A stretch of DNA of 64,000 nt from Anthracocystis setariae. Its lineage: Eukaryota > Basidiomycota > Ustilaginomycetes > Ustilaginales > Ustilaginaceae. A program made the position numbers and the translations under genes. The notes beneath the pieces are model-generated. The model made no database searches, had not been told where the DNA came from, and saw only the letters and a list, made by a program, of their open reading frames with translations. The stretch lies in the NCBI GenBank assembly GCA_928724745.1, contig CAKMXJ010000021.1, positions 186,001-250,000 of the forward strand, read 5' to 3'. This document shows positions 11,201 through 22,392 of the stretch, in pieces. How positions within the stretch are numbered: position 1 is the first letter of the stretch; every line of letters starts with the position of its first letter.

Positions 11201-13199
11201 CGCGAACATTGAAGAGATCGTAGAGCATGTCGAGCAGAATGCACTTGACCTCGACGGTGTTGACGCGCAGCGCCTGGACGAGCGACTTGATCGCGCGCTT
11301 GTTGTCCATGCACAAGTAGATGAGACCCGCCCAGGAACGCAGCAGCACGGTGACTACCGAAGCGGTGCATCGCAGCAACGCGTCGTACGTGATGGGTTTC
11401 TGCACGGGAGCCTCGGTGAAGCCGGACAGCGCAATTTCGAGGTCCACGCCGGGACGCAGATGCTGGCGGGTACCGGGCATGTCGATGAGGTAGATAAAGA
11501 CCTGGACAAGCGTAGGCGAAAACTCGGTGGCTCCTTCGGTGAGTGCCTGCAGGGTGGACCGCAAGCCGCCACCTTTGATGAGAAGTCGGACGTCAAACAC
11601 GGCAAGCTCCGCCAACGTCTCGAGGCAAATGTGACGCAGCTTGTCTTCCGAGTGCTCGGCTACAGCTGCAAGCGCACGTACGACACCCGGGGCTAGAAGA
11701 TCCTCCAAGTCCATCGCTAAGCGGTCAGGAGCCGCACTGATGGAGCGCAAGGCTGCAAGCTCCATGATGGCTCGGATCAGTTTGATCGCCTGAATCTTTT
11801 CGACATCGAAGCGATTGTCACGGATGAGTGTGCGGGAAAGGTAGATGTCGAGGCCCTTGGAGCGGCAGCGGGACACCAGCGGCCACAGTGGCGGAACGAG
11901 CGCATGACGCAAGAGACGGTAAGTGGCAGCGCGGATCTCCTTGCCCGCTGAGTCACAGAGGTTGGGCATGGCAGCGTCGACAAGGTCGTCAAGGGGAAGT
12001 TCGTAGCGGAGGCGTGCGGTGGATTTCATGATATCGACGAGACGGTTGATTTGATCCATTTGATGCTTGGCGTGGTCGCCGAGACCGGTGGCATTGCTGG
12101 GTGTACGAGAATGCGAAGAAGAAGAGGCGATAGCAGCTGCTCTGGAGCGAGCGGCTGTTCTGCGTGCCATGCGTGGAAGCGCAAGGTTCTTGTTGAGCGG
12201 CGAGTCGGGATCTGTGGCAGGTGCGTTTGCGGCATTGTGAGGATGCAAAGCTTGCGAAGAGCTGGATCTGGGAGGGGGCGAGGGAGCATGCTCGGTGAGA
12301 GTAGGAAGGGTGGCAGGTGGAGGCATCGGCGAGGATGGGCGGAGTGAACGGATGAGCATGATAGCCAGAGATCTGGTAGCTCGTGCATCCTCGACGTCGG
12401 TGTCGTGGCTGTGGCTGTGAGCATGTCTGGAGCTGGATGGCTGTGGCTGTGGCTGTGACGATGGCCGTGATGTTGGAGCCGCTTCTGCGGGAGAATCAAA
12501 GAGGAAGGGAGGCCGTCGTTGCGAATCCATGGACTGGGTCAAGGGAGCCTTGCCATCAAGACCGATGCCGAGTCCACCAAAGGATGTTACAGAAGTGTCA
12601 ATAGTGGAGCGCAGATGATCGACATGGTTTGTTGAAGGCGGAGATGCGTTGTTGGGGCCAAAGTGGCTAGAAAGAATGTCGTAGCTAGTATTGCTGTGTG
12701 CAGAAGGAGGAGGGGTGACACCGAGTTGATCTCGAAAGAGCGGTTGGCCCTCAAAGCCTAATGCGGATTGTTCGAGGCGTGAGACGGTGGCGGCGTTCAT
12801 GTTGGAGCTGGAGCCGGGATCTGAGCCTGGTTGACTGTCCGAATGATTCGAACCAAACGGCGGGGGCGAGGCAGCTGCATGTACACGACGCCAGTGATCC
12901 AGCTCGATAGTGAGGGCAGCGATCTTGGAGTTGGCTGAATCGAGCTCGGATCTGATCTGGGCGCGAAGATCGTGCTTGGCGGTGGACGCGAGCTTGAGAT
13001 CGAACACGCTGAGTAGATTCTCGGCGCCATCCTTGATCTTGGTCTCGACGTCGATTTTGTTTTGGAGGCGCTGCACCTCTTGCTGTGGACTGAGTGCTGA
13101 CATGGCTGAGTACGGACACGCGCCTACTCGCACACTATGCGACTGCTGTGGTGAACCGATGATGCGGAGTACGGCAATCGATGAAGCGAGCCTATGCAA
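8256..13199 (-). CDS. Rictor/Avo3-type TORC2 subunit
   Basis: A single exon of 1647 residues. A coiled-coil HR1-like N-terminus ('QQEVQRLQNKIDVETKIKDGAE') is followed by a disordered Ser/Pro/His region and then long armadillo-like helical repeats. These include 'KRAIKSLVQALRVNTVEVK', 'GHPLLLKFLSTSVGIRYL' and 'LWAVGNIGANELGLPFL', typical of Rictor/Ste16/Avo3. It is the scaffold defining TOR complex 2, which controls AGC kinases, actin polarity and membrane stress. The C-terminal tail carries a run of His, then Asp, then Glu residues. A second in-frame ATG at 13103 ('MSALSPQQEVQR') gives a cleaner N-terminus and may be the real start. Confidence 0.87.
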   Translation of the reverse strand: MHRLASSIAVLRIIGSPQQSHSVRVGACPYSAMSALSPQQEVQRLQNKIDVETKIKDGAENLLSVFDLKLASTAKHDLRAQIRSELDSANSKIAALTIELDHWRRVHAAASPPPFGSNHSDSQPGSDPGSSSNMNAATVSRLEQSALGFEGQPLFRDQLGVTPPPSAHSNTSYDILSSHFGPNNASPPSTNHVDHLRSTIDTSVTSFGGLGIGLDGKAPLTQSMDSQRRPPFLFDSPAEAAPTSRPSSQPQPQPSSSRHAHSHSHDTDVEDARATRSLAIMLIRSLRPSSPMPPPATLPTLTEHAPSPPPRSSSSQALHPHNAANAPATDPDSPLNKNLALPRMARRTAARSRAAAIASSSSHSRTPSNATGLGDHAKHQMDQINRLVDIMKSTARLRYELPLDDLVDAAMPNLCDSAGKEIRAATYRLLRHALVPPLWPLVSRCRSKGLDIYLSRTLIRDNRFDVEKIQAIKLIRAIMELAALRSISAAPDRLAMDLEDLLAPGVVRALAAVAEHSEDKLRHICLETLAELAVFDVRLLIKGGGLRSTLQALTEGATEFSPTLVQVFIYLIDMPGTRQHLRPGVDLEIALSGFTEAPVQKPITYDALLRCTASVVTVLLRSWAGLIYLCMDNKRAIKSLVQALRVNTVEVKCILLDMLYDLFNVRGATGRIDPASKRESSHKAPSTSPEPDVNTATSVRGIAPIGELGDQPRSRLNLIDHYLALLLVVFLESGLVDALIDVIEHTPAMARKATMLMGELLQVSKRVHPPSMGGSIHSLPRLFSLAADFRLDKSDERQAAACALSSIDNANRHRAHHEAISSAAALQGTVQSAARDRSNSLEETMRRGQRQVEKTKMRMGMQIDDVQFRNMMVDTQILVTKDHTKWNLDTLTEMLEGPLLNPKRLDDVAKGTKLLKRVLAFYHPFALRFASIRKLSANRRFVRLGCLLLSTLLATPEGVRVLTEDRLLREVRECLDQLDPLAGQSGSDPLLSRKRMDETLTSGYFEMIGILTQSAEGIRLLERFKIFTPLYHLSELRSRDYIVKAVIENVDYSIDGHPRIILAKALTSGYRDVRLFATRHLAELIRQQQNAKNACDAQCNWVIGLLLTQLYDPAVDVRQMATKVVEEACTSGPMLEKVVAMRPRLDHLGELGHPLLLKFLSTSVGIRYLWHGEYIDREMDEWFNERNQRYVVEVEVMLAEFFNIYRKSAWNGASATNVGLTAIGIEPPADGVVPPHFYGELTKTPEGCRILEQKGHFAEFAHFIRQHAGEASDSELISKLKSVLWAVGNIGANELGLPFLEAEEVVSQIVEIAETSRVLSVRGSCFFVLGLISSTNAGAEMLEDYGWQSVCTPLGAPMGLCIPDDVDRLVSMPRWSVTKVTDLGYVGLVEPDSLVVNKIVTSIANLGNSILATNAQRSLGRLKAKHTWAFKEVGVLARALELMDHFYYRVSVRRYVWELFDVRLDDEVVRAIQESRSKLRLRSWHTEGGRGDGSKSQIGNGGRAGLNEMTELHSDSDQDSRASSQPKGSIQMRKLHHHHHHHRHRHHDDDDDDSDGEEEEEEGEEDRNQASWDDEASEVSLEEAKPMLHPKHVGSAAVVTRRAGRRTSMRSSTLKGHWSERYQPVEAQKVVAEPLTKIVGFGVEEQL

Positions 13200-14111
13200 A
13201 TGTGGTCATCGTGACGGCGTCTTGGCTCGCCGCTTTTGAGTGTAGATGTGGATGGGAGGAAAGCGCCAAAGGCTGAGCGCGATCCTAGCGTTGAATGGAT
13301 TGGTCCAATGCACTTGAGCGCTCGCTTGGACACCCGAATTTGCAAAGACAATCGAAGAAGCTAAGAATGCATAAAGGAAAGCTGCTGGTATCCTTTCTCG
13401 ATCCAAGTGTAGATGGCGTTATCAAAGTGGCTGGGATGATGCGATGGTGTCCCAGTGCAAGATGCATGAGCATCTCTGATACGGATGCAGAGTATCGTCG
13501 AGGATGAAGAGGAGGAGCAGGAGGAGCAGGAGGAGAAGGAGGAGGAGAAGGACCCTTGAATCAGTGCCACTGTCGCACGTCACTTGTCACTCGTCCCTCG
13601 TGCATACAAAACACATGACAAATCCCACTTTGCACCGTCCGTGCGCCTCTCTCTGCTGCGCCCAAAAAATAATAATAAAAACAATGATAAATAATAAAAA
13701 CAATATACTGTACAGTACAGTACAGTATGATTCTCACACCAAAAAAAAAGGTTCACAAAAATAAATTCCGAAATTCGGCGTCAAAAAAGGGTCGGAATTA
13801 ATCCGATTATCTGGGAAATTCCGAACTGACGCGCGAGAAAGCGCCAACAGCCGAGAGAGAGAGAGAGCTGCAGAATCACACTCACACTACTCACTGTGAC
13901 TTGTGACTTTCACTCGCACTCTCCGGACTTGTCACTCGGCGTGACTGTCAAAAGACTCGCTGCTACCGTCTTGACTAGGCGCGGACAGCTCAGCCACCTC
14001 GCCTTACTTTGACAGCCCACTCGACTCATACTTGGGCTCATCTCCACCAGCTCATACCCACACAAACGCACCCACTCACTCACGCACACCATCGCTTTCT
14101 CACAAACAGCG
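13200..14111. other. Divergent intergenic region between Rictor and the PDI-like gene
   Basis: No gene is seen. It holds a GAGGAGCAG-type purine repeat (13503-13556), a TACTGT/ACAGTACAGT run at 13706-13727, and three copies of an ATTCCGAA/TTCGGAAT-like element between 13764 and 13825. A GAGAGA run (13855-13868) and CACTCA-rich sequence precede the PDI start. These are candidate promoter elements for both genes. Confidence 0.6.
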
Positions 14112-16217
14112 ATGAGGCTCACATCGATAACGTCGAGTAGCCTCTTGGCTGGCTCTTTCTTATGGCTGCTCGCAGTCTGCATGTTGCCTTCGCTCGTCCA
14201 ATCCGCCGCCACCCGTTCCTCCGACAAGGCCACTCACGACGGACTTCGCAAACTCACAGCCGCCAACTTTACCCTCACCAACCAAGGCGCTTGGTTGATC
14301 GAGTTCTTTTCGCCCAACTGTGTCCACTGTAAAAAATTCGGAGCCACCTGGTCCGAACTCTCGCAGAACAAGGATGTGCTCCGAACCCAGTATCCGCAAG
14401 CCCCCTTCACACTCGCCCAGATCGACTGCACCGCGCAGTGGGATCTTTGCAAGCAGCAGGGCGTCCAGTTCCTCCCGCGTCTGACCGTTTATCAGGATGG
14501 AAAACAGTTGACAGAAGAGTACAAGGGCGATCGCAACTATCCCGAAGTCTCGGCTTATATCGACAAGATCGCCAAGGAATACCGTGAAAGCAAAGGCGTT
14601 GCGGATGTTCCGGCTGCCGCTACTACCCAACCACCCGTCGACGCCTCTTCCGATGCTGTTACTGCTGCTGCTGCTTCTTCGTCTTCTTCTTCTTCCGAGG
14701 CAACGGTCGTCAGTGCTGTCTCTTCTGCTATACATCAGGCTGCCGCGTCAACCACGCCAGTCGAGGCTATCCAGGAGGTCCTACCATCTGGTCCCAACCC
14801 CAAGGCAGAGCTCCTCAGCTATGGTCAGGCACCCGTCGCGACCGAGGATCAACTTAAAGCTTGGCTCGATGGCTCGTCGGCTCAAGGTCCCACCTTTGTC
14901 AAGTTCTTCGCACCCTGGTGTCCTCACTGCAAAGCCATGGCCTCTGCGTTCAAAACGCTCAGCGAATCGCTCAAGGGCCGTGTCAACGCGCTTCAAGTTG
15001 ACTGCGAAGCCTACCACGACGTTTGCGTTCACTACCAAGTTCGCGGATACCCCACCCTCCGCCTCTACGACCAAGGCAGCGTCAAGGAATTCAACGGTGG
15101 CCGCAATCACGATTCCATGCTCAAGTGGGTGCTCAAAGCCGTCTCGAGCTCGGGTATCCGCCCCGTTGCCGCTAGCACCGAGCTCGCAGCGCTTGCCAAG
15201 GACAACGACGTGCTCTTCCTCTACCTCCACTCGCCCGACACTCCATCTGCCGAGGTGCAGGCCATCGAATCCGCTAGCAAGGTACTCAAAGGTACGTCGG
15301 CGCAGATTCTCAGCTCTTCCGAGCCTGCCTTGCTAGAGCGCTACGCAACGTCGCTGGCGCGCGACCGATCCGCATCCGCATCCGCATCCGCCAAGTCGGC
15401 CCTGCTTGTGTTCAAGGACCGTTCCGTGGCGCAGCCAGTCTCGGTATTCTACCCGTCTTCGTTGGCGAGCAAGGATGCCTCTGGCAAGCTGACGTACACC
15501 GACGATGCCACGGCCCAATTGAGCCGCTTCCTCTCGCGCCAAAAGTTTGCGCTTGTCACCGAGCTCACTGCGGCCAACTTTGAAGAGACGGTGCAGAATT
15601 CCGAGGATGCGCTCGTGGTGCTGGCGGCGCTTTCCGACACGCTGCACGCCGGCGAGATTGCAGGTACTCCTGCTCAGGGTGAAGCGCTCAAGGATGCCGA
15701 AATCGCGGCTCTGCGCTCCGTGGCGCTCGAGTGGAGGACGGACAAGGCGGAATCGTCGGCACGCCAGGTGATCTTCGCATGGATCGATGCGGATCGTTGG
15801 AAGTCGCCTTTGAGCAAGCTGTACGGCCTCAAGGCTACATCCGCGCCTGTCGCTGTCATCGTCGACGGCAACAAGCAGCAGTATTACGATCTCGATCTCA
15901 AGACGCTCCGCGCACAAGACGCAGGCGTGTTTGGTACACAGTGGATCACCGCTCAGGGCGTGTTTGGCACCATCAGCGCCGCAGCCAACGGTGAGCTCAA
16001 GCCCAAGTCGTCCAGGAGTTTGCTTGAAAAGTCGATGCAGGGTGCAGAAAAGTACAGTGGCGCATTGGTGGATGCATGTGTTGGCCATCCGATCCTGGCG
16101 TTTGGCTTTGTGCTCGGCGTTCTTGGTGCGCTCGTCTTCTATATGAGTAGGACAAAGGGCGCCGCGTCGTCAACATTACCCGTGTATTCTAAGGTGTCGA
16201 CTGTCAAAGCCGACTAA
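14112..16217 (+). CDS. Membrane-anchored protein-disulfide-isomerase-like protein, two thioredoxin domains
   Basis: 701 residues. The signal peptide is residues 1-31 ('LLAVCMLPSLVQSAA'). Thioredoxin domain 1 (about 48-160) has a C70-V-H-C73 active site in 'FFSPNCVHCKKF' and a cis-Pro in 'FLPRLTVY'. A Ser/Ala-rich linker of about 60 residues leads to thioredoxin domain 2 (about 235-345) with the classical 'FFAPWCPHCK' (C270/C273) and 'GYPTLRLY'. A further thioredoxin-like part without cysteines follows. A single transmembrane helix lies near 660-677 ('ILAFGFVLGVLGALVFYM'), followed by a short tail. This resembles TMX3/Eps1-type ER oxidoreductases that help fold secreted proteins. There is no KDEL-type signal, consistent with membrane anchoring. 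Confidence 0.85.
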   Translation: MRLTSITSSSLLAGSFLWLLAVCMLPSLVQSAATRSSDKATHDGLRKLTAANFTLTNQGAWLIEFFSPNCVHCKKFGATWSELSQNKDVLRTQYPQAPFTLAQIDCTAQWDLCKQQGVQFLPRLTVYQDGKQLTEEYKGDRNYPEVSAYIDKIAKEYRESKGVADVPAAATTQPPVDASSDAVTAAAASSSSSSSEATVVSAVSSAIHQAAASTTPVEAIQEVLPSGPNPKAELLSYGQAPVATEDQLKAWLDGSSAQGPTFVKFFAPWCPHCKAMASAFKTLSESLKGRVNALQVDCEAYHDVCVHYQVRGYPTLRLYDQGSVKEFNGGRNHDSMLKWVLKAVSSSGIRPVAASTELAALAKDNDVLFLYLHSPDTPSAEVQAIESASKVLKGTSAQILSSSEPALLERYATSLARDRSASASASAKSALLVFKDRSVAQPVSVFYPSSLASKDASGKLTYTDDATAQLSRFLSRQKFALVTELTAANFEETVQNSEDALVVLAALSDTLHAGEIAGTPAQGEALKDAEIAALRSVALEWRTDKAESSARQVIFAWIDADRWKSPLSKLYGLKATSAPVAVIVDGNKQQYYDLDLKTLRAQDAGVFGTQWITAQGVFGTISAAANGELKPKSSRSLLEKSMQGAEKYSGALVDACVGHPILAFGFVLGVLGALVFYMSRTKGAASSTLPVYSKVSTVKAD

Positions 16218-16263
16218 CAAAAAAAAAAGGTATCGGTTTATGTTCTCGTTCGTTCACATAAGC

Positions 16264-16854
<591 letters not shown>

Positions 16855-17131
16855 CTGTTGCTGTCAGTATCGTTAGCATCTTTTAGTCGTTCGTTTCTTG
16901 TTGCAAGCATTCTTGATTTCACTTTGGGCTTTGGGTTCGTTTTGACGAGTGTTTGGTTCGGTGTGAACCGGATTGCTGAGACATTATTATATTTCTTCTT
17001 TAAATTTTTTGTGCTTTTTTTATTTTTTTATTTTTCTAGATTTGTAGCACAGTTGGTGCTGTCAAGATTGGCGCACGGTCTTTTCGCTTCCCATCTTCAT
17101 CTTGATCTCGATCCTCGTTCTTTCTTTGAAG

Positions 17132-18661
17132 ATGACCAAGCTGGTACTGCATCATCTGGAGCTGTCTCGGTCTAACCGGGTGCTCTTCCTGCTTGAGGAG
17201 CTCCAGGTTGATTATACGGTCAAGCATTACAAGCGCGATCCGGTGACTCGGCTTGCGGGCGATGATCTCAAAGCCGTCCACCCGCTCGGTCGTTCGCCCG
17301 TCCTCACCGACGGCGACATCACCATCATCGAATCCAACGAGATCTTCAACTATCTCCTCACCCACTACTGGAACCCCACAAATGCTTTCCCAGACGCACC
17401 GAGACTCAACCTCAAAACTCAAACAAGCATCGACATGGGCGCATGGATCCAGTTCTCAGAAGCATCGATCATGCTGCACGGCATCCCCATGTTCTACGTC
17501 ATCAAGGCAGGCGCAGCATCCGACACCGCAGAAACCTCGCTGGAAAAAGTCTGCGCAAGAGGTATCAAGGCGGATTTGGAGTATGTCGAGACGACCTTAA
17601 GCAAGAATGGTGGCGAGTTGGTGAAAGGGTGTGCGTTTACTCCGGCCGACTGTGCCATGGCGTACAGTGTGGATATGATCTGGCATATCCTTCTGACTCG
17701 CTCAGAACAGTGGAGGAGTAAGCTTGGCCTGCAATTGGGAGAAGAAACGAAAAGATGGCTGCAGAAGTGCAAGGCGCGACCCGCATTCCAAGCCGCCGTT
17801 AGGAAAGAAGGTATCCCCGAGGGACAGACGGATTGGCTCTCCAGCTTCTTCGCCAGTCCGAAGCCAGTCAAATCAGAGGCGAGTAGGCGGAAGAGCGTGT
17901 TTCGGCCGTGTATCGATTTGCACGAAGGTGTTGTCAAGCAGATCGTCGGCGGTACACTGACGGACACTGATTCGACGCTCAAGACCAACTTTGTCGCCAC
18001 GCACTCCGCTGCCTACTTCGCCGAACTGTACCGCAAGCACAGCCTCACCGGTGGGCACGTGATCAAACTCGGACCGCGTAACGACGACGCTGCCACCTCA
18101 GCCGTCACCGCCTGGCCGAACGGTCTGCACGTCGGCGGAGGCATCAATGCGGACAACGCGCAAGAGTGGCTCGACAAAGGCGCACAGAAGGTCATCGTCA
18201 CATCGTACCTCTTCCCCGGCTGCAAGTTCGACCTGACAAGGCTCAAGGATCTAAGTGCCAAGGTAGGGAAGGAGAGGTTAGTGGTGGATGTGAGCTGTAG
18301 AAAGCGTGGGGAGAAGTGGATTGTGGCGATGAATCGATGGCAGGATATGACGGATTTGGAGGTGAATGCCGAAAGTTTGGCCGAGTTGGAAAAGTGGTGT
18401 AGTGAGTTTTTGATCCATGCGGCGGATGTGGAGGGGTTGTGTCAGGGGATCGATGAGCAGTTGGTGCAGAGGTTGGGCGAGTGGGTTTCGATTCCAACCA
18501 CGTATGCTGGGGGAGCTAGGCATGTGGGTGATCTCGAGTTGGTGGATAGATTATCGCGTGGCAAGGTGGATCTGACGTTCGGCAGTGCACTCGACATCTT
18601 TGGCGGCTCCGGCGTCACTCTGGACGAACTGATCCAATGGAATCAATCCGCCAAGAAGTAG
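17132..18661 (+). CDS. HIS6: Fusion of GST-like domain with His6 (ProFAR isomerase, HisA type)
   Basis: One uninterrupted frame of 509 residues. Residues 1-230 are a glutathione-S-transferase fold: '[20 protein letters not shown]', then the G-site 'RSPVLTDGD...[11 protein letters not shown]', then an all-helical C-terminal domain. A short linker with Lys/Ser ('[14 protein letters not shown]') leads at about residue 257 into a complete HisA barrel: '[17 protein letters not shown]', '[13 protein letters not shown]', '[16 protein letters not shown]', 'VDVSCRKRG', '[10 protein letters not shown]', '[15 protein letters not shown]' and '[15 protein letters not shown]', colinear with yeast His6. The enzyme isomerises ProFAR in histidine synthesis. 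The His6 part has no Met of its own near its beginning, which argues for a real fusion. The ATG at 17132 was preferred over 17102 as it begins the GST fold. Confidence 0.88.
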   Translation: MTKLVLHHLELSRSNRVLFLLEELQVDYTVKHYKRDPVTRLAGDDLKAVHPLGRSPVLTDGDITIIESNEIFNYLLTHYWNPTNAFPDAPRLNLKTQTSIDMGAWIQFSEASIMLHGIPMFYVIKAGAASDTAETSLEKVCARGIKADLEYVETTLSKNGGELVKGCAFTPADCAMAYSVDMIWHILLTRSEQWRSKLGLQLGEETKRWLQKCKARPAFQAAVRKEGIPEGQTDWLSSFFASPKPVKSEASRRKSVFRPCIDLHEGVVKQIVGGTLTDTDSTLKTNFVATHSAAYFAELYRKHSLTGGHVIKLGPRNDDAATSAVTAWPNGLHVGGGINADNAQEWLDKGAQKVIVTSYLFPGCKFDLTRLKDLSAKVGKERLVVDVSCRKRGEKWIVAMNRWQDMTDLEVNAESLAELEKWCSEFLIHAADVEGLCQGIDEQLVQRLGEWVSIPTTYAGGARHVGDLELVDRLSRGKVDLTFGSALDIFGGSGVTLDELIQWNQSAKK

Positions 18662-19901
18662 AAGCACACTTTTCCACGAACTTGGCATCTGCTCAATCTC
18701 ATAAGGAACAGGCCGGGTCACATTGCTCTCGATTTACTGTATGTTTGTGATTGATGAGGTTGGAGGGGTCCGCAACGATGGTGGAGAAGGTCGACGATGA
18801 ATTCATGTTAGACTTGTTGAAAGTTGGATTTTGGGAAAGTGGTGATCGGCATTCAAACTGGCCACTCGCAGAGTGCGGGCGGGAATTCGATCGCTTGGGC
18901 ATTGCCTACGTGCAGCGCCACAAGCGGCCATGCTTCCATATGGCGAAATGCCGCCAGAGAAGAAGCTGTGCATTCCCATCGAGGTTTCCATCTCCGCGGA
19001 CGGGCGTAATACCATCGAGCGAGCCAGTCGAAAGTGAAGCACAGTACAGTACAGAGTATCGGTAGTAGTGAGTGATCTCATCGAGCACAGCCAACGTTCA
19101 ACGTCTCCCCCACAAACCACTACCACCGTACATTTACTACAGTACCGCTCATTCAGTGTGGAGGAGCAGGGGCGGCTGGCTTCGAGACACGACGGCGTAA
19201 TCTCGGTCATCTGGGGCCTTGCATCGCTTTGGCGGAGGGAGAAAGAGCAAGACCTCCATGATCTCGAGCGTAGGGTTCAATGGCGATCGAAAGGACGACG
19301 GGCGTTGCGAGAAGAGTGTGCGTGACAGCAAGCACAGTGCAGAGAGAGTGTTTGATTGTCGGACCCTGATCTCAAGCCGAAGCCATCGTCATCATCGGTT
19401 TGATCCTTCAAAGCCAGCAGCGTGGGATGACAGCTGTGGATTCCACTTCACGCACAGGCCAGGAGTTAGAAGAAATTCCAACCACCCACAGTGCAATCAC
19501 AGTTCAGATGGCCCGTCCGTTTGCACTCTTTGCATGCACGCTTTTTTGCTTTTTTGCTTGCTTGCTTCCCTTTGACCGTAGTATCGTATCCAATCATTTC
19601 AATTCCAAAGCACTGTACTTACAAACTCGCGTCACTGTAGTCTAGTTTTTGCTTACCTTTGGGGAAATGCGGAAAGGGGTGATCTGAGCTGGAATGTTGA
19701 ACTTCGAATCTTGAATTCAGAAATCTAATTATCGACATTTTGAATTCAATTCAACATCCCCCCCCCCCTCGCCGAGAAGAATTGCTACGTTTTGTATTCA
19801 TTCAGGTAGGCAAATCGAGTTGTCAAATCGAACATCGCCATTTTCAATTGAAATTCGAGGCAGTGCTGCACAGCAAGCATGTGTTCTCTCTATATGTGAG
19901 T

Positions 19902-19903
<2 letters not shown>

Positions 19904-19941
<38 letters not shown>
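19904..19941 (+). repeat. (GT)19 dinucleotide repeat
   Basis: An uninterrupted GT run about 540 nt upstream of the actin start. Confidence 0.95.
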
Positions 19942-19942
<1 letters not shown>

Positions 19943-20215
19943 TCGGTTTTGTTTCCACAGCAATCAGCAGAGTGTAGTAGAGGGTGTGCGCTGCGACGCA
20001 CGCCGCCTGGGCCAACCAAACCAGGCAAGAAAGCGTAAGCGCAGAAGCGTGCACAGGTCATCTCCCCTGTTCTGTTGCGTTGCGTTGCGTTGCGTTGCGT
20101 TTCGTCTCGTTTCGTCTCTTCTTTCGGCTCGACCCGTTTCTCGCTGGCTGGCTGGGCTGGACTGGGCTTGGCTGGCTGCTGCGATTCGATTTTATTCGCT
20201 CATCCCATCCGTCGA

Positions 20216-20263
20216 CAGTCAGTCAGTCAGTCAGTCAGTCAGTCAGTCAATCAATCAGTCAGT
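20216..20263 (+). repeat. (CAGT)n with CAAT variants
   Basis: About ten tetranucleotide units, mostly AGTC/CAGT with two CAAT variants, followed by TTTGTCTGTCAGTACAGT. It lies 210-260 nt before the actin ATG, within the likely leader or promoter. Confidence 0.9.
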
Positions 20264-20476
20264 TTGTCTGTCAGTACAGTATCTGTCGGTCAGGAGAAGG
20301 CGCATCTCGGCTTGCACACACGCTTCCCCTTTCGCTTTCGCCTTCCTTTGCTCTCTGTCCCTTTCCCCCCCTCCTATCGCTTCTTCAATTCCAACCACTG
20401 AAGCTTGCCTGTTCCCCACCATCTCTATTCCCATCACCACCACCTCTTTCTACTAAAAAACAGACCCACTCTCAAC

Positions 20477-22392
<1,916 letters not shown>

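Larger units (their letters stand above)
18662..20476. other. Long actin upstream region with several microsatellites
   Basis: No convincing gene is seen in 1.8 kb. Contents: an ACAGTACAGTACAG run near 19040, a C10 tract at 19760, (GT)19 at 19904-19941, (TGCGT)5 at 20076-20102, (CAGT/TCAA)n at about 20216-20263, and a pyrimidine-rich leader (20310-20460) directly before the actin ATG, typical of highly expressed fungal genes. ORFs here, such as 19740-20456, run through the microsatellites and are not supported. Confidence 0.6.
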
